Shown here: positions 54,530 through 64,000 of the stretch, piece after piece | Numbering within the stretch: position 1 is the first letter of the stretch | How the letters are laid out: every line of letters starts with the position of its first letter | Assembly: GCA_030762935.1 (NCBI GenBank) | Contig: CM060899.1 | Span: forward strand, 18,442,501 to 18,506,500 | Reading direction: 5' to 3' | Length of the DNA stretch: 64,000 nucleotides | Source of the DNA: Hymenopus coronatus | Taxonomy: Eukaryota > Arthropoda > Insecta > Mantodea > Hymenopodidae | The notes under the pieces: model-generated | Seen by the model: only the letters and a program-made list of their open reading frames with translations | Databases searched by the model: none | Told to the model about the DNA's origin: nothing | Program-made: the position numbers and the translations under genes

Positions 54530-55391
54530 TCTACTTTCTCTAGCCCCATAAGGTATTGTAATGCACCCAAAAATTCGATATCGAGATTTCACTGGAAATA
54601 TGCTTTGGGGTCCCCAGAGTCCGAAGAAAACATTTTTAAAAAAAGGTCCGTGTATATGTGTGTGTGTGTGTGTCTGTGGACAATATAGCCCCAAAACGAA
54701 AAGACCGTTAATTACCAAACTTGGTATTTAGGTTTAGTATCGTCCAAGGATGCGACACGAAGATTTTCAAAAAGCTCCCCCTTCTAAAAACTACCTTTTA
54801 CATGGAACAAATTTAGAAAATTTTGATTCTCTTGAAAATGGCTCTAACGACTTTGATTAAAATCCCGTGAATTAAAACTATTTTATCCGAAATAAAATAT
54901 ATATCTCGAATTTTTGGGGAATAGCCTCTTAAGACCTCTTTATTCTGGATGAATTTTGCTTAACTGTTAAACCGAAAGAGATAGAAAAACTCACTACACA
55001 AAAAATGTACATCACGACAAAAAACACACAATTTATGTCCTTTATGTTTTTGTTGTGGAGGTAACCGTTTCTGAAATATTCCTTGTTATTGGTTTCAATT
55101 GTGAAGTACTTAAGCTTTTCTCAGACAGGAATTTCCGCTTTTCTTTTGTTCTACTCCTGGCCAAGCAAAGAAGTGATTTGCAATGACAATCGCATGACGA
55201 TAGCTTTTAAAACATTTGACAATCACTTTAGGATAGCGCATTCCCTTATTCTCTTCTACTTATTAGAAACTAAGTAATAACATTCTGCTAATATTTATCT
55301 TGTTTAGCATTGTGTACAAAGAAGAATAATCTTTTGTAGGTGGTTTGTAGAGCAACTAGAGAAAGTCATGTGAATGGAGCACATATTTTTT
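54530..55391 (-). repeat. MRF copy, subfamily B, hairpin deleted
   Basis: From CTACTTTCTCTAGCCCCATA to GTCATGTGAATGGAGCACAT. The palindrome is missing (TAGCCCCATAAGGTATTG). The GT site is (GT)8 at 54657-54672. Confidence 0.89.
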
Positions 55392-55509
55392 TGGATTCAG
55401 GTGGACCCAAAACATGTATTTCCGGTGAAATCTCGGTATAGAATTTTTTGGTGGAATGCAATACTTGCTCTATAAACTATGTACATAATACGTGCAGAGA
55501 AAGTAAAAA
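55392..55509 (+). repeat. MRF 3' end
   Basis: GATTCAGGTGGACCCAAAAC to TACGTGCAGAGAAAGTAAAA. Confidence 0.87.
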
Positions 55510-55527
55510 TACACTACAGGAAAAAAA

Positions 55528-55819
55528 AGATCAGATGTGTGACATTCACAAACAAACTTCTTATAAAAGATTATTCTTCTTTCTACACAATGTTAATCGA
55601 AAGAAACATTAGCAGAATGTTCTTATTACTTAGTTCCTTATAAGTATGAGGGAAATAAAGGAATGCGCTATGGTTTAAAAGCTGTCGTTATGCGATTATC
55701 ATAGCAAATCTCTTATTTGCTTAGCCAGGAGTAAAACAAAAATAAAAATGCACTTGTTTTCTGAGAAAAATGTAAGTATTTACAATTGAAACTAATAATT
55801 ACGAAAATGCTCAACTCCA

Positions 55820-55871
<52 letters not shown>

Positions 55872-56388
55872 AATATGGCATATGACATAAATTGCGTCTT
55901 TTAACGTGGTCTACATCGTGGTCCATCTCTTACGGTTTAGCAGATATGCTAAATTCTGTAAAACTTATCCAGAATAAAGTACTCTTCAGAGGCTATTCCC
56001 AGAATATTCAACATATACATTTTATTTATCAGATAAATATCCTTAATATATAATATTTGAAACAAAATCGTTAGAGCCATTTTTAAGAAATTCAAAATTT
56101 TCGCATTTTTCATGTAAGGGTAGTTTGGGGTGGGAGAATTTGTTTGAAAAGTTTCGTGTCGCATCCTTGGACGATATCAAACTTAATGAATTATTCTGCC
56201 CACAGACATACACACACACACACGGACAATCTTCTAAAAATGTGTTTTTTTTTTTTTTTTTTTTTTTTTTTTGATTCAGGGGGTTCATAATATGTATTTC
56301 CGGTTAAATCTCGGTATAGAATTTTTGGGTGCTATATAATACTTTCCCTATACACTATGTATACAGTACGTATAGGGAAAGTAAAAAT
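55528..56388 (+). repeat. MRF copy, subfamily B, with a poly-A and a poly-T expansion
   Basis: From AGATCAGATGTGTGACATTC to GTACGTATAGGGAAAGTAAA. An A50 run (55821-55870) replaces the block CCACGAAAAAAATGTATA. A T28 run (56245-56272) lies at the AATGCTTTTTTTGGATTCAGG site. Confidence 0.9.
55821..55870. repeat. Poly-A run of 50
   Basis: Uninterrupted A, inside MRF rather than at an element end, so it is not a retrotransposon tail. Confidence 0.97.
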
Positions 56389-57088
56389 TTGATGTGTTGC
56401 ACTCACATGAGTTTCTCTAGCCGCTCTACAAACTTCTTAAAAGATATTATTCTTCTTTCTACACACGCTAATCGAGATAAACATTAGCAGAATGTCCTTA
56501 TTACTTAATTCCTTATCAGCAGAAGCAATGCTCTAGGCTAAATTGATAGTCAAAAGTTTTAAAGCTGTCGTTATTCGCTTGTCATTCCTTCCTGTCTAAG
56601 AAACTAATAAGATGAAATATCTCGTAAACAACAACGTAAAGGACATAAACTGTGTGTTTTAACGAGATCTACATTTTTTTGTGTAGTAAGTTTTGTATAT
56701 CTTTTATGGTATAACAGGCTAGTAAAATTCGGCAAAATTCATTGAGAACAAGGCGGTCTTCAGAAGCTATTCCCAAAAGCTTCAAGATATACATTATATT
56801 TGTCGTGTAAATATCTTTAATATACGATATTTTGGCCAAAATCCTCACAGCCATTTTTGAGAGACTAAAAATTTTCAAAAACTTTGCATCTAAAAGTAGT
56901 TTGTGGTAGTGGATTTTTCTTAAAAGCTTCAATTAAAACCTTGAAAAATACTATACTTAAATTCTTAGCTTTAATACATAGCTTTAATATGTGTATTTCC
57001 TGTGAAATATCGGATCTAATTTTTGGGTGGAAAAAATACCTTTTCTGTCTACTATATAAATTCTGCATTTGTTCCAGAGAAAGAATAA
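56389..57088 (+). repeat. MRF copy, diverged 3' half
   Basis: From ATTTGATGTGTTGCACTCAC to TGTTCCAGAGAAAGAATAAC. Joined head to tail to the previous copy (GGAAAGTAAAAATTTGATG). The CA site is gone. Confidence 0.87.
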
Positions 57089-57146
57089 CTCGTTAACAAT
57101 GTCTACCTCACCATAGTTCAAACAGCAATATGTGAAGTAAATTTAA

Positions 57147-57932
57147 AAATGTGATGTGTTCCATTCACATGACCTTCGCTACCTCTCTGCAACAAATTAT
57201 TGTTACAAAGCTTATGCTTCTATTTACTTCATGCTAGTCAAGAAAAATTAGCAGAAATAGTCTTATTACTTGCTTCCTTGTAAGTAGAAGCGAAATAAGT
57301 CAAAAGCTGGTTGTGACTGAGTTTCTATGGACAGGAGTTTTTTAAAGCTGAAATCAAAAACAAGAAAGATCCCAAAAACGATTAACTCCACAAAAAATGT
57401 ATAGAACACAAATTGTGTGTTTTAACGTGCTCTACATTTTTTGTGTGGTAAGATTTTATCCATCTCTTACGGTTTAGCAGTTACGCATAATTCTATAAAG
57501 TTGCTCCAAGATAAAGGAGTCTTCAGAAGCTATTTCCAGAAAATTCAATATATAAATTTTATTTATCAGGTGAATATCTTTAATAAACGATATTTTAAAC
57601 AAAATCGTTCCAGCCATTTTAGAGAAAATCAAAAGTTTCGAAAAAAAAGTTCCATCTAAAGGGTAGTTGGTGGTGGAGGGATTTTCTTGAAAACCTTCGT
57701 GTCGCATCCTTGTAATATACCAAACCAAGTTTGGTATTTAACGGTGTTTTCGTTTTTTGAGCTATGCTGTCCACAGAAACACACACACGCACACACACAT
57801 ACATGGATCTTTTTCCAAAAATGCTTTTTTTGGACTCAGGGGGACACAAAATATGTATTTCCGGTATCGAATTTTTGGGTGGAATGCAATTACCTTCTAC
57901 AATATGTATAATACGTGTAGAGAAAGTAAAAA
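57147..57932 (+). repeat. MRF copy, subfamily A
   Basis: From AAAATGTGATGTGTTCCATT to ATACGTGTAGAGAAAGTAAA. The CA site is at 57779-57800; the hairpin is partly lost. Confidence 0.91.
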
Positions 57933-58297
57933 TGCGTTGTATTCATATAGAATGTGATTAAATCGAACTGCTAACTCATTTCAGATACCAATCTGTAAAT
58001 AGCCAACATTTGTTGTGCTCTTTTCCAAATGGATGCAACGAGCATATGCTGATAAAGCCTGAAATCAACATTGATCCAAAACCAATGAATAGAGATGGCC
58101 ATGCTTTCGGTGAAGTCATTAAAGCATCACGTTCATTATCTGCTAGCTAGCTATCTCTCTGATTTATACACCCATTGAAAATCTAAGAACAAAGGGTAAT
58201 ATCTGTTTCAGTACCATTAATTTAAAGTTACTGTTGGGGTTATAAACAGAATGTTTCCAAGAGATGCTTAAATGTGTTTAGTGCTGTTATATAACTT
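57933..58297. other. No recognised gene or repeat
   Basis: About 365 bases of AT-rich sequence; no gene or repeat recognised. Confidence 0.45.
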
Positions 58298-59374
58298 ATA
58301 CAGGGTGTTAAAAACGTCACCAAACGAAGATGTGGACCTTGTTAGTTATACCGTACGTGATACGTGAATATAATTTTCAGCTCTAAATTGAAGGGCTTGT
58401 TTCCAAAGTGACTTTACCCATAAAATCATATTTTTACAAAAGACAAATTTCATATAATTCCTTGTCGTATTAAGGTAGAAACCTAATGTTTGCCATGTGC
58501 AATTCTGTAATATTTACAAATGTATATATGTGTGTGTGAAAAAGTCACAGAGTGGTAGCAATGGTGGAACTGGGATCACATGACAGGGAGTTAAGTCACT
58601 TTGGCAGTAAACTAAAGCTTTATATAGATATCCACTGCAATATGAAGAAGTTGATATGTATTATTGATAAAATAAAAGTGCTATAGCTGACAGTATTACG
58701 TTTATTATCATTTAAACACCATAACATCTAAATGGTAAACCAAAAGCCCTCAAAATGCTAGTTCAATACCATACCAGATGAGATAATTGATTAAATTTTT
58801 AAACTTCACTCACTATTAAGATAGCAAATACCAAACTTCTTTTTACAACTGGAAATAATATTACTAGCTAATAATTAATTGTAACACGTAATTGTAACCT
58901 GACTTTGTGTACTTAAATTGTTCCTGTTTTCAGTTTATAAACCTTAAAAACAAAGAAAATTAAAATTAGAGATAAGTCTTTGAAAATAAGCCCTTCTATT
59001 CGGCACATACAAAAACTGCCATAAAATCACAATGGATTAGGCAGTCGTACATAACAGGATGGCACGTGCCTGACCCACTCCAAGAGAGATGCCGGTTGGA
59101 AGCGAAGGTCCCATTCGCGTGGTGTAGTATGGTTTGATACACACGCCGGCGCGGGACAGGTCACCTTAGTAATGGAAAACGTAGTATGTGGGTGTGGCGT
59201 ATGACAACCGTTGTTTCTTCGCTGCCTAATCCCAAATGTGTGCGATTTTTAAACACACATAAAACTTTAAATACAGGAGTTTGAAGGTTGCTATATCAAA
59301 TTAGGACAAATCAAAGTGTCAGCTAATCGACTGCTATCTTCGTTTGGTGTTGTTTTAAAACGGCCCGTATACTG
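58298..59374. mobile_element. Candidate non-autonomous DNA transposon with degenerate inverted ends
   Basis: The left end TACAGGGTGTTAAAAACGTC then ACCAAACGAAGAT pairs with the right end ATCTTCGTTTGGTGTTGTTT then TAAAACGGCCCGTA. Inside these, TTGAAGGGCTTGTTTCCAAA (about 58398) pairs with TTTGAAAATAAGCCCTTCT (about 58979). TATA flanks both ends. No transposase frame is visible. The ends are not exact, so it is old. Confidence 0.55.
59034..59232. repeat. GC-richer insert with GGATTAGGCAG inverted ends
   Basis: GGATTAGGCAGTCG and CGCTGCCTAATCC bound about 199 bases, clearly more GC-rich than the surrounding candidate transposon. This suggests a small nested inverted-repeat element (MITE-like). 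Single copy here. Confidence 0.45.
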
Positions 59375-59531
59375 TAAAGTAATATAAAGATTCTATTAAT
59401 TTCGATATATCATTATTTAATATCATTTTCTCATATTCATCTAAGCTAAAATGATTTAAACAAAATCCAAAACAATTTCTATGAATTAAAATCTAATGTT
59501 TAGTCCCTCTAACACGTATACGAATATAGTA

Positions 59532-60795
59532 CCTTCTGTCAAGAAAATACCGGGAATTGATCATTTAAAAATCCTGTTTAAAAGATGATTCAAAATTATT
59601 GTTGCCGTTAAGTTGGTACAGCTTTCCTCTATACCCACGCGGAGTTTGATCGTCATGTCATCTAGTTTGTTTACAGTACGCCATTTTGTTAGTTCATCTC
59701 TAAGGTGATTTGCGATTTTTCGATGGATACAGATATTAAACAAAGAATCTGTCTCAAATTTTGCTTTGCAAATGGTATATCGTGTGCCGAATCGCTGAAA
59801 ATGTTACAGAGGGCTTACGGTGAATCGACTTTATCAAAATCACGTCCATATGAGAGGTACAGTGCATTCAAAAGTGGTCGAGATGTGGTGGAAGATTTGC
59901 CTCGCTCTGGCCGGCCATCAACGGTTTCAACAGAACTGAACATCGCTAAAGTGAAGAAAATGGTGTCTAAAATGATCATTTAGGTCTGAGACAGAGATTG
60001 CCGCTGAACTTTCTGTGTCTCACGAATCGATTCGTACCATTTAAAACGATTGTTTGGGCATGATACGCTTTGCAGCTCGGTTAGTTCTCAAAGACTTGAA
60101 AATTTCTACAAAAGCTCAATCGCATAAGGATTGCTGAAGACATGCTAGAACGAGCCAGTTCCGACCCTAGATACATGAAACGCATTGTAACTGGTGATGA
60201 GGCGTGGGTTTACGAGTTTGACACTCAAACCAGTCAACAAGCTTCCGAATGGCGCCTTCCAACTGAACCGAAACCTAAAAGGGCACGTCAAACTCGATCA
60301 TTTTGACAGTTTTTTTCGATTATCGCGGTGTCGTGCCACAAAGTTCTTGCCTAAAGGCCAGATGGTAAATAAAGGCTATTATGTGAGCGTTATGCGGCAT
60401 TTGAGAGAACAAATACGGCGAAAAAGGCCAGATTTGTGGAACGAAAACTCATGGATTCTGCAACATGATAACGCCAAAAACTTAACAAATTTCATCGTAC
60501 AACCACCATATTCACCTGATCTGACTCCTGCTGATTTCCTTCTTTCCAAAAATCCAGTTACCACTTCGAGACACCCGTTTTCAGTCGATAGAAGACATAA
60601 AGGAAAATTCACGGCGACAATTGACATCGATTCCTAAAAGTGCCCACAAAAAATGTTGTGATGATTGAGTTATTCGTTGGCATAAATGTATAATTTCAGA
60701 AGGGGTCTACTTTGAAGGCGATAAAATAAAATTGGATAAATAATTCACTTTTTGTGTTTTATTGACCAATTCCCGGAACTTTCTTGACGCAGTAG
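59532..60795 (+). mobile_element. mariner element, near full length (1264 bases)
   Basis: The inverted ends carry GTCAAGAAAATACCGGGAAT at left and CCCGGAACTTTCTTGACGC at right (complementary to within a few bases). TA lies at 59530-59531 and 60796-60797. The length is close to the ~1.3 kb usual for mariner. The gene inside is broken. Confidence 0.87.
59723..60760 (+). pseudogene. mariner transposase pseudogene (DD34D type)
   Basis: Begins MDTDIKQRICLKFCFANGIS and carries the helix-turn-helix region (YERYSAFKSGRDVVEDLPRS, SGRPSTVSTE). A frameshift follows MIIxGLRQRL, and the frame resumes as AAELSVSHESIRT. The first catalytic Asp is in IVTGDEAWVYEFD; WRLPTEPKPK follows after a shift. REQIRRKRPDLWNENSWILQ leads to HDNAKN (second Asp), but about 20 codons are missing before PPYSPDLTPADFLL (third Asp). 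The tail (FEGDKIKLDK) ends before the right inverted end. Mariner transposases of this kind act at TA sites; this copy has several frameshifts and a damaged core. Confidence 0.88.
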
Positions 60796-60797
60796 TA

Positions 60798-60930
60798 TGT
60801 AGAGAAGGTACTGCATTTCACTGAAAAAGCTAGTACCGAAATTAAACTGAAAATATATGTTTTGTGAACCACTGATGCCCCAAAGGATTGTGGCACAGTT
60901 GTAAGTGCGTAAAGGAAGGTTTATAATATA
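60798..60930 (-). repeat. MRF hairpin-side scrap, very diverged
   Basis: GTAGAGAAGGTACTGCATTT and GAAATTAAACTGAAAATATA then TGTTTTGTG echo the usual AGAGAAGGTATTGCATTCC and GATTTCACCGGAAATATATG. Confidence 0.55.
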
Positions 60931-60934
60931 AGAA

Positions 60935-61821
60935 AAAAAATCGAATGTGTCCCATTCACATGAATTTCTCTACATCACTGTAACATTATTATTAACAAGC
61001 ATATTCTTCCGTATACTATTATATAATAGAGATTAGCGTTAGCAGAAATTGTCTTAATTAATTGCTCCCTTGTAAGTAGAAGCGAAATAAGGGACTACCA
61101 TAGGTTAAAGTGATACTCAAAAGCTGGTTGCTGTGCCAATGAAGTTCCTTTGTGTCTATGGATAGGAGTTGACAAGTTCCTGTATGAGAAAAATATGTTT
61201 TTCATAGCAGAATCCAAAAATTAGGAATGTCTCAAAAACGACGAACACCGCGAAAAAAAATTATATAACATGAATTATGTGTTTTAACGTGCTCTACATT
61301 ATTGTGCAGTAAGCTTTTGTCCATCTCTTACGGTTTAGCAGTTATTCAAAATCCCGTAAAATTCATCCAGAATAAACTACTCTTCAGAGGCTATTCCTAG
61401 ATAATTCAAGATATACATTTTATTTGTCAGGTAAATATGTGTAATATACGAAATTTTAATCAAAATCTTTAGAGCCATTCTTGAGAAAATCAAAATTTTC
61501 GAAAAAAGTTCCATGTAAAGGGTAGTTGGGGTGGGTTTTTTTTTTCCTCAAAATCTTTGTGTCGCATCCCTGGAAGATACTAAACTTAAATACCAAGTTT
61601 GGTATTTTACCGACTTTTCGTTTTTGAGTTATCGTGTTCACAGACACACGGATACACACACACACATACACACACGGACCTTTTTGAGAAAATGCTTTTT
61701 TTGGATATTGGGGACCCTAAAACATATATTTCCGGTGAAATCTCGGCATCGAATTTTTGGGTGGAGTGCAATACCTTCTCTATACACTATGTACACAGTG
61801 CGTATAGAGAAAGTAAAAAGA
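60935..61821 (+). repeat. MRF full-length copy, subfamily A
   Basis: From AAAATCGAATGTGTCCCATT to GTGCGTATAGAGAAAGTAAA. It shows the full hairpin (CTTCTCTATACACTATGTAC to ACAGTGCGTATAGAGAAAG at 61775-61814), the palindrome AAATACCAAGTTTGGTATTT at 61589-61608 and a CA site at 61650-61675. Confidence 0.93.
61775..61814. other. Terminal hairpin of MRF (example)
   Basis: The sequence CTTCTCTATAC-ACTATGTACA-CAGTGCGTATAGAGAAAG can fold into a stem of about 17 pairs around TGTACA, with one bulge. The same structure is seen at 15597-15638, 16999-17070, 23747-23795, 36161-36205 and 49805-49845. It lies about 5 bases from the MRF end. Confidence 0.8.
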
Positions 61822-62353
61822 ATATGACAAATTGTGTGTTTTAACGTGATGCACATTTTCGTGTAGTAAGTTTTTGTCTATTTCTTACGGTTTACCAGTT
61901 ACGCAAAATTCATCAAAATTCATTCAGAATAAAGAGCTCTTCAGAGGCTATTCCCAGAAAATACAAGATATACATTTCATTTGTCATACAAATATATTTC
62001 AGATACGTTATTTTAATCAAAGTCATTAGAGCCATTTTTTGAGAAAATCAACATTTTCGAAATTTTTTACATGTGCAGGATAGTTTGGTGTGGGAGGATT
62101 TATCTTAAAATATTCGTGTCGCGTCCCTAGAAGGTACTATATTTAAATACCAAGTTTGATATTTTACCGATTTTTCGTTTTTGAGTTATCGTATTCACAG
62201 GACATACTCACACGGACGTTTTTCCAAAAATGCATTTTTTGGACACAAGGGATCGTAAATGTGTATTTCCGGAAAAATCTCGGTATTGAATTTTTAGGTG
62301 GAATGCATTACCTTCTCTATACACTATGTTCATAATGGATGTAGAGAAAGTAA
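61822..62353 (+). repeat. MRF 3' half
   Basis: From ATATGACAAATTGTGTGTTT to ATGGATGTAGAGAAAGTAAA. The CA site is short (ACATACTCACACGGACG). Confidence 0.87.
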
Positions 62354-62455
62354 AATTGTCAAGTTTTAGCTTTAAGCATTATCGTTAATATATTAGGCAA
62401 CATACAGAGATTACAGTATTTGTTAAACATTTTTAATTTATCTAGCACGTATTTA
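62354..62455. other. Short spacer, nothing recognised
   Basis: About 100 AT-rich bases between MRF pieces. Confidence 0.4.
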
Positions 62456-62566
62456 CAAAATACATAGTGGATAGAGAAGGTATTTCACCCAAAATCTCGA
62501 TACCGAGATTTCATTGGTATTCTGAGACTCCCTGGCACTAAAAAGAAGGTTTTGAAAAAAAGGCCC

Positions 62567-62605
<39 letters not shown>

Positions 62606-62917
62606 TGTCTGTCTGTCTGTCTGTGGGCAGCATAGCTATAAAACGAAAAATCGGTTACTTCACTTCAGTATCGAAGACTTTCAAAAAAATTCCCCACCCC
62701 CAAATACCTTTTACTTAGAACATTTTTCAAAAATGTTGATTTACTCAAAATGCCTGTATCGATCATATTAAAATATTTTAAGCTTAAGATATTTTTCATG
62801 GCAAACAAAAGTTATAATTTAAGTTTTCTGGGAATAGCCTCTCAGGCTCTCTTCATTCTGTGTGATTTTTGTGTAACTTGCAAACCTTAAGAGAAATACA
62901 AAAACTTAATACTCAAA
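62456..62917 (-). repeat. MRF hairpin-side half
   Basis: From AAAATACATAGTGGATAGAG to AGAAATACAAAAACTTAATA. A (GT)n run (62567-62602) is followed by a TGTC tetranucleotide run (62602-62622). Confidence 0.86.
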
Positions 62918-63846
62918 AATCTGATGTGTTCCATTCGCATGACTTTCTCTACAACTCTGCAATAAATTATTGTTAAAAAGCTTATACTTCAAGCTAATCA
63001 AGAAAAAAATAGCAGAAATAGTCTTATTACTTGCTTCCTTGTAAGTAGAAGCGAAATAAGGGAGTACCATAGGTTAAAGTGATAGTCAAAAGCTGGTTGT
63101 TATGTGACTGAAGTAACTTTGTTTGTATGGACACGAGTTCAAAAGTCCGGTATGAGAAAAGTATGTTTTTACAGCTGAAAAAAAAACAAGGAATATCTCA
63201 AAAACAATCAACTCCACGTAAAAAATGTATATAACATAATTTGTGTGTTTTAAAGTGCTCTACATTTGTTGTGTGGTAAGTATTTGTGCATCTCTTAAGG
63301 TTTAGCAGTTATGCAAAATTCCGTAAAATTGCACCGGAATAAAGTAGTCTTCAGAGGCTATTCCCAGATAATTCAAGATATATATATATATTATTTGTCA
63401 ACTACATATCTTTAATTTACGATATTTTAATCAAAATCGTTAAAGCCGATTTTAATAAAATTAAAATTTTTGAAAAAAGTTAGGTAAAGGGTAGTTTGGG
63501 GTGAGAGGGTTTTTCTTAAAATCTTCGTGTTGCATCCCTGGAAGATACTAAACATAAATATCAAGTTTGGTACTTTACCGACTTTTCGTTTTTGAGTTAT
63601 CGTGTTCACAGGCACACGGACACACGGACACACGGACACGGTGACACACGGATACACGGACACCACACACACACACACACACACACACGGACCTTTTGTG
63701 AAAATGCTTTTTTTTTTTTTTTTTTTTTCATACAGGGGACCCTAAAACATATATTTCCGGTGAAATCTCGGTATCGAATTTTTGAATGGAATACAATACT
63801 TCTCTATCCATATGTACATTGTGCATACGTGCTAGAAAAAGTAATA
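62918..63846 (+). repeat. MRF full-length copy, subfamily A
   Basis: From AATCTGATGTGTTCCATTCG to CATACGTGCTAGAAAAAGTA. About 929 bases. The CA site is enlarged into GACACACG-type repeats plus (CA)n (63612-63689), followed by a T run of about 22 (63709-63729). Confidence 0.93.
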
Positions 63847-63887
63847 AATGTTCATAATATTAGTTTATATACCTATTAATAAACGGA

Positions 63888-64000
63888 TAATTAGAGAAAG
63901 TAATGTGAGTGTAACATGCCCTAAACGTTTTTACATTTCTCTAAACGTACAATTTACAGTGTGTATAGAGCACGTATTGTATTCCACCCAAAAATTCGAT
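63888..64000 (-). repeat. Two MRF ends in tandem, continuing beyond the window
   Basis: 63888-63928 is a minus 5' tip (ATTAGAGAAAGTAATGTGAG then TGTAACATGCCC). From 63929 a new minus copy starts at its hairpin end (TTTCTCTAAACGTACAATTT) and runs off the edge at CACCCAAAAATTCGAT. Confidence 0.82.

Noticed and set aside
55821..55870. Poly-A run as the tail of a retroposed gene
   Set aside because: MRF sequence continues in register on both sides of the run, so it expanded inside the repeat.
1..64000. Bacterial, plasmid or phage origin of the window
   Set aside because: Dominated by SINEs, LINE ends, mariner elements and dense microsatellites; no operons, ribosome binding sites or dense coding.

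Overview
The window reads as transposon-dominated DNA from an animal with a large, AT-rich genome, most likely an insect. The evidence is several Tc1/mariner-type elements, non-LTR retrotransposon 3' ends, at least four tRNA-derived SINE families, and no operons or bacterial-type genes. A cockroach- or termite-like source is a guess; the sequence does not prove it. I found no intact gene of any kind. Every coding signal I could name is a broken transposase or retrotransposon remnant.

A little over half of the window (my hand estimate is about 36 kb) is one dispersed non-coding repeat, called MRF (major repeat family) here. It is present as more than 60 full, truncated or inverted pieces. The full unit is about 0.9 kb. 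I call the orientation plus when it starts TCTGATGTG..CACATGACTTTCTCTAC and ends GTAGAGAAAGTAAAAA. Its ends carry a subterminal inverted repeat (ACTTTCTCTAC / GTAGAGAAAGT). A long hairpin centred on the palindrome ACTATGTACATAGT lies just inside the minus-side end. A CA microsatellite sits at a fixed internal position, and copies often join head to tail. These traits resemble Helentron-type non-autonomous elements (DINE-1/HINE), but that assignment is inference. At least two subfamilies (A and B) differ over the 5' third.

Layout. 0-6 kb: SINE A, MRF pieces, a fold-back mariner remnant, a BED-finger/hAT-like transposase remnant and a unique stretch. 6-22 kb: nearly continuous MRF with nested SINEs. 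22.6-23.4 kb: a 52/47-bp minisatellite. 25-29 kb: an internally deleted mariner, then a large inverted pair of non-LTR 3' ends. 29-39 kb: MRF copies and two Tc1/mariner-like deletion derivatives. 39.1-40.8 kb: a ~200-bp satellite array with a dimeric higher-order pattern. 41-48.7 kb: two cases of MRF bracketed by direct duplications, one carrying a mariner beside its empty-site paralogue, then a perfect 275-bp palindrome with a 12-bp target duplication. 48.7-57.9 kb: a mariner pseudogene and long head-to-tail MRF runs. 58-60.8 kb: a candidate TIR element and a near full-length but broken mariner. 60.8-64 kb: more MRF.

The nesting gives a relative history. MRF is oldest and is interrupted by SINEs and mariners; SINE C is younger than SINE A. 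Coordinates of repeat ends are good to about 5-15 bases unless a target duplication fixes them.
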